Of a DNA stretch of 64,000 nucleotides, positions 61,213 through 64,000 are shown piece after piece. The stretch lies in assembly GCA_945865885.1 (NCBI GenBank), contig CAMBEZ010000006.1:1-64000 (forward strand), written 5' to 3'. The notes under the pieces are model-generated. The model had not been told where the DNA came from and ran no database searches. It was given only the letters and a program-made list of their open reading frames with translations. The first letter of the stretch is position 1, and every line of letters starts with the position of its first letter. The translations under genes were made by a program, and so were the position numbers. The stretch is from Owenweeksia hongkongensis DSM 17368 (GTDB lineage Bacteria > Bacteroidota > Bacteroidia > Flavobacteriales > Schleiferiaceae).

Positions 61213-62799
61213 TTAGCCTTGCTGCAAGCCCCGTACGTGCGCGATGAGCGCTGCGGTGGAGGCGTCGTGTGTGCCGATGGGGCCGTCGCCCTCCAGTTCC
61301 GGAAGCACGATGTTGGCCATTTCCTTGCCCAATTCCACGCCCCATTGGTCGTAGGGGTAGATGTTCCAAACGTGTCCCTGGAAGAAGATTTTGTGCTCGT
61401 AGAGGGCAATCAGCGCGCCCAGGGCGTAGGGGGTGAGGGCGTCAAACAGGAAGGTGGAGGTGGGTTTGTTGCCCTCGAATACCTTGTAGGGGGTGGGGGC
61501 GGTGGGCCGGCCCAGGGCGAGGGCCTCGGTTTGTGCCAAGAAATTGCTCAGGAGCTTGGCGTGGTGTGCGTGCAGCGGGTGCTGCGGATGCACGCTGGCA
61601 ATGAAATCCGACGGTATTAATTCCGTGCCTTGGTGGATCAATTGGTAAAAAGCATGTTGGCCGTTGGTGCCGGGTTCGCCCCAAACCACGGGTCCGGTGG
61701 CGTAGGTAACGCGGTTCCCGTCTCGGTCCACGGATTTGCCGTTGGACTCCATGTCTGCCTGCTGCAAGTAGGCCGCAAAGCGGTGCAGGTACTGGTCGTA
61801 CGGCAAAACGGCGTGGCTGCTGGCGCCTAAAAAATTTCGGTACCAGATGCCAAGAGCCGCCATGATTTGCGGGATGTTCTGGCGAAAAGGGGCCTCTGCG
61901 GCGTGGCGGTCGATTCGGTGCGCACCGTCCAAGAAGGATTGGAATTGCTCCGATCCTAGGGCAATGCACAGGGGCATGCCGATGGCGCTCCAAACGGAGT
62001 AGCGTCCGCCCACCCAGTCCCAAAAGCCGAAGGTGTGTTCCGGGGTGATGCCGAAGGCCGCAACTTTTTCCGCGTTGGTACTGAGGGCTACAAAGTGTTT
62101 TTCGGTGCAGGCGGGGTCGCCCAGTTGTTGGATGAGCCAGGCGCGCGCAGCCTCGGCGTTGGCCATGGTTTCCTGGGTGGTGAAGGTCTTGGAGGCCACC
62201 AGGAAGAGCGTGCGCTCGGGGTCCAGCTGCCGCAGGCATTCGTGGAGGTCTGCGCCGTCGACGTTGGAGACAAAATGGATTTGGAGATCGCGGTCTGAGA
62301 AGGGTTTGAGCGCTTCGTAGGCCATGCGGGGGCCCAGGTCGGATCCGCCAATGCCGATGTTGACGATGTGGTTGAAGCGCAGGCCGGTGTGGCCGCGTTT
62401 GCGGCCGGCGCGGACGGCGTCGGCGAAGGCGTACATGCGGTGTCGCTCGCCGGAGGCGAGCGCGCGAACGTCCACGCCGTCCACCAGAAGGGGCTCGGTG
62501 CGGGGGTCGCGGAGCGCCGTGTGCAACACGGCGCGACCTTCGGTGGCGTTGATTTTGTCGCCGCGAAGCATGGCTTGGAACCCTTCGGCGGCGCCGGTTT
62601 CTACAAAAAGCTGCTCCAAAAGGCCCAGGGTTTCTTCGGTGACGCGGTGCTTGGAGTAGTCGAAGAGGAGGAGGTCGTCCAGGCGGATGGTTTGCGCCGA
62701 AACGCGGGCAGGATCCGTGAGGAGGTCGCGCAAATGCAGGTTGAAGGAGGAGGAATGGGCCTCAAGGGCCTGCCAGGCGCGGGTTTTCGTCGGATTCAT
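61213..62799 (-). CDS. pgi: Glucose-6-phosphate isomerase
   Basis: 528 residues. Signature [20 protein letters not shown] and the second PGI pattern around [44 protein letters not shown] and the catalytic Glu/His region ([15 protein letters not shown]) are present. It interconverts glucose-6-phosphate and fructose-6-phosphate. It follows the NifU-like gene by 27 bases, so both probably share the promoter at 63440. Confidence 0.97.
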   Translation of the reverse strand: MNPTKTRAWQALEAHSSSFNLHLRDLLTDPARVSAQTIRLDDLLLFDYSKHRVTEETLGLLEQLFVETGAAEGFQAMLRGDKINATEGRAVLHTALRDPRTEPLLVDGVDVRALASGERHRMYAFADAVRAGRKRGHTGLRFNHIVNIGIGGSDLGPRMAYEALKPFSDRDLQIHFVSNVDGADLHECLRQLDPERTLFLVASKTFTTQETMANAEAARAWLIQQLGDPACTEKHFVALSTNAEKVAAFGITPEHTFGFWDWVGGRYSVWSAIGMPLCIALGSEQFQSFLDGAHRIDRHAAEAPFRQNIPQIMAALGIWYRNFLGASSHAVLPYDQYLHRFAAYLQQADMESNGKSVDRDGNRVTYATGPVVWGEPGTNGQHAFYQLIHQGTELIPSDFIASVHPQHPLHAHHAKLLSNFLAQTEALALGRPTAPTPYKVFEGNKPTSTFLFDALTPYALGALIALYEHKIFFQGHVWNIYPYDQWGVELGKEMANIVLPELEGDGPIGTHDASTAALIAHVRGLQQG

Positions 62800-62826
62800 G
62801 GAATTCTTAAAAAGTAGGACCGTAGG

Positions 62827-63435
62827 TTAGGCCGCGACAACGTCGTCGACCAGGGTGGGGAGCATGCGCTGGAGGATGTTTTTGATGCCGGACTGCAGCG
62901 TGAGGGTGCTGGAAGGGCAGCCGGAGCAGGCGCCTTGGAGCTGGACGGTGACGATCTTGTTGGCGTAGCCGACGAAGGCGATGTTGCCGCCGTCTTGCGC
63001 CACGGCGGGTCGGACGAATTCGTCCAGGACTTCTACGATGCGTTGCTCGATCTCGCCCAGGTCGGTGGGGAGGGAGTCCAGGGTGATGGCTTGGCTGCCA
63101 GTTTCCTCGTCTTTGCGGGGCGCAACGGGGCCGGTGAGAATGGGTTGGCCGGAGGTGACCCAGTCGGTGAGGAATTGGCGGATTTCCTGGGCGACGTCGT
63201 CCCATTCCACGACGTTAAATTTGTGGAGGGCGACGAAGTTGCTGGAAATGAAGACTTCTTTGACGAAGGGAAAGTGGAAGAGTTTGACGGCCAGAGGGCT
63301 GGGTTGCGCTTCTTCAATGTTGCGGAATTCGACGTGGTCTTGGTCGATGAGCATTTTGTTGGCGACGAATTTCATGACCGAGGGGTTGGGGGTCGATTCG
63401 GCGTAGATGCTGACGGGGACGCGTTTGATTTCCAT
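62827..63435 (-). CDS. NifU-like Fe-S scaffold protein (Nfu-type)
   Basis: 202 residues: N-terminal Nfu_N-like domain (IYAESTPNPSVMKFVANKML) and C-terminal NifU domain with VRPAVAQDGGNIAFVGY and CXXC in GACSGCPSST, which binds a 4Fe-4S cluster between two subunits for delivery to target enzymes. It starts four bases after a TAATTTTG element. The order nfu-pgi is probably accidental but co-transcribed. Confidence 0.95.
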   Translation of the reverse strand: MEIKRVPVSIYAESTPNPSVMKFVANKMLIDQDHVEFRNIEEAQPSPLAVKLFHFPFVKEVFISSNFVALHKFNVVEWDDVAQEIRQFLTDWVTSGQPILTGPVAPRKDEETGSQAITLDSLPTDLGEIEQRIVEVLDEFVRPAVAQDGGNIAFVGYANKIVTVQLQGACSGCPSSTLTLQSGIKNILQRMLPTLVDDVVAA

Positions 63436-63439
63436 ACCC

Positions 63440-63447
63440 CAAAATTA
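63440..63447 (-). promoter_or_regulatory. -7 element, nfu-pgi
   Basis: TAATTTTG, four bases before the ATG at 63435. The rest of 63448-63613 has no gene. Confidence 0.6.
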
Positions 63448-63613
63448 GCGTATTCGGTGGATTGGCGACCGTGTCTTTTTTGGTGCTTTAGTGCAAACGT
63501 TTAGTAATGCACAGTTAGCTGATATTCAGTAAAGTACACTTTTAGTCGTTTGTATACGCTTCTATCCGTTTAAAACCGATTGTCGGGCCAAAAAAGGTCC
63601 AACTTGCACCCCG

Positions 63614-64000
63614 TTAGGGATGGGTAGGGGCGTCGAACCAGGAACTGTACATCAGGTAGTTTTGGGCAATGCGCTCAATTTCACCTTTTTGGAGCTCCGG
63701 GCTGATGGCTTTGATTTTGCGCGCGGGGATACCGCCCCAGATTTCGCCCGCGGGGATGTGGGTGTTCTGGGTGACGACGGAGCCGGCCGCTACGATGGAG
63801 TTGGACTCGACGGTGCAGCCGTCCATCACGATGGCGCCCATGCCGATGAGGACGTTGTCGTGGAGGGTGCAGCCGTGGACGATGGCGTTGTGGCCTACGG
63901 AAACGTTGTTTCCGAGGGTGGTGGCGAATTTTTGGTAGGTGCAGTGGATGACGGCGTTGTCTTGGATGTTGACGCGGTTACCGATGCGGATTTGGTTGAC
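63614..64000 (-). CDS. Gamma-carbonic-anhydrase-like hexapeptide protein (N-terminus beyond window)
   Basis: The frame is open from the window edge to a stop, giving 128 C-terminal residues. It shows left-handed beta-helix hexapeptide repeats (VNQIRIGNRVNIQDNAVIH, VGHNAIVHGCTLHDNVLIGMGAIVMDG, VAAGSVVTQNTHIPAGEIWGGIPARKI). His in VIHC, VGHN and IVHG are the metal ligands in the gamma-carbonic anhydrase family; enzymatic activity was not proved for many members. The first part of the protein is missing here. Confidence 0.92.
   Translation of the reverse strand, partial: VNQIRIGNRVNIQDNAVIHCTYQKFATTLGNNVSVGHNAIVHGCTLHDNVLIGMGAIVMDGCTVESNSIVAAGSVVTQNTHIPAGEIWGGIPARKIKAISPELQKGEIERIAQNYLMYSSWFDAPTHP

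Overview
The window looks like chromosome of a relatively GC-rich member of the Bacteroidota, probably Flavobacteriia-like. The evidence is the gene content (SLC13/CysDNC sulfate locus, ExbB/ExbD operon, TonB-dependent receptors, a T9SS-sorted M43 protease, BNR-repeat and DUF4199/DUF4153 proteins) and repeated copies of the Bacteroidota -7 promoter element TAnnTTTG just in front of genes. Most of the sequence is dense housekeeping and cell-envelope genes. There is no CRISPR array, transposase, integrase or rRNA operon. Two tRNA genes are present.

Layout. 1-4.1 kb: an AT-rich accessory block on the minus strand with a secreted protein cut by the window edge, a small Cys-rich protein, and a four-gene signalling operon (small CPTTC protein, polytopic membrane protein, HisKA_3 kinase, LuxR-type regulator). 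Three near-identical 20-bp inverted-repeat sites sit upstream of these three transcription units. 4.1-11 kb: minus-strand hflX, cytochrome-b-like membrane protein, methyltransferase, radical SAM protein, DEAD-box helicase and NDH-2. 11-16.4 kb: hemoglobin-type TonB receptor, porin-like barrel with a GyrI-like membrane protein, DUF4199, cutC. 16.4-21.5 kb: beta-mannosidase, glycosylasparaginase and GH20 hexosaminidase, which together match the three successive linkages of the N-glycan core, then a LOG-family nucleotide hydrolase. 21.6-24 kb: ExbB, an unknown membrane protein and two ExbD proteins. 24-30 kb: CPBP protease, dusB, FtsX-like permease, rbfA, ABC exporter, methylmalonyl-CoA epimerase. 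30-36 kb: BNR-repeat secreted protein, AraC regulator, small envelope proteins. 36-44.7 kb: tRNA(CAU), second DEAD-box helicase, DUF4153 protein, TonB receptor, His-rich secreted protein, a TonB receptor broken by one in-frame TGA, tRNA-Val.

44.7-56 kb: XRE-like regulator, CsgG-like/barrel protein, DUF1801 protein, the cysN-cysD-cysC-SLC13 sulfate uptake and activation operon, a membrane glycosyltransferase and an M43 metalloprotease with a type IX sorting domain. 56-61.2 kb: translation cluster rplM-rpsI-rpsB-tsf-pyrH-frr-marR. 61.2-64 kb: pgi, a NifU-like Fe-S protein and the C-terminal part of a gamma-carbonic-anhydrase-like protein.

The strongest candidate for an undescribed system is the 1-4.1 kb block: a kinase/regulator pair coupled to two proteins of unknown function, with the same 20-bp site repeated upstream of its own operon, of a Cys-rich protein and of a secreted protein. 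A second general observation is that many promoters place the -7 element exactly four bases before the start codon, which implies leaderless mRNAs.
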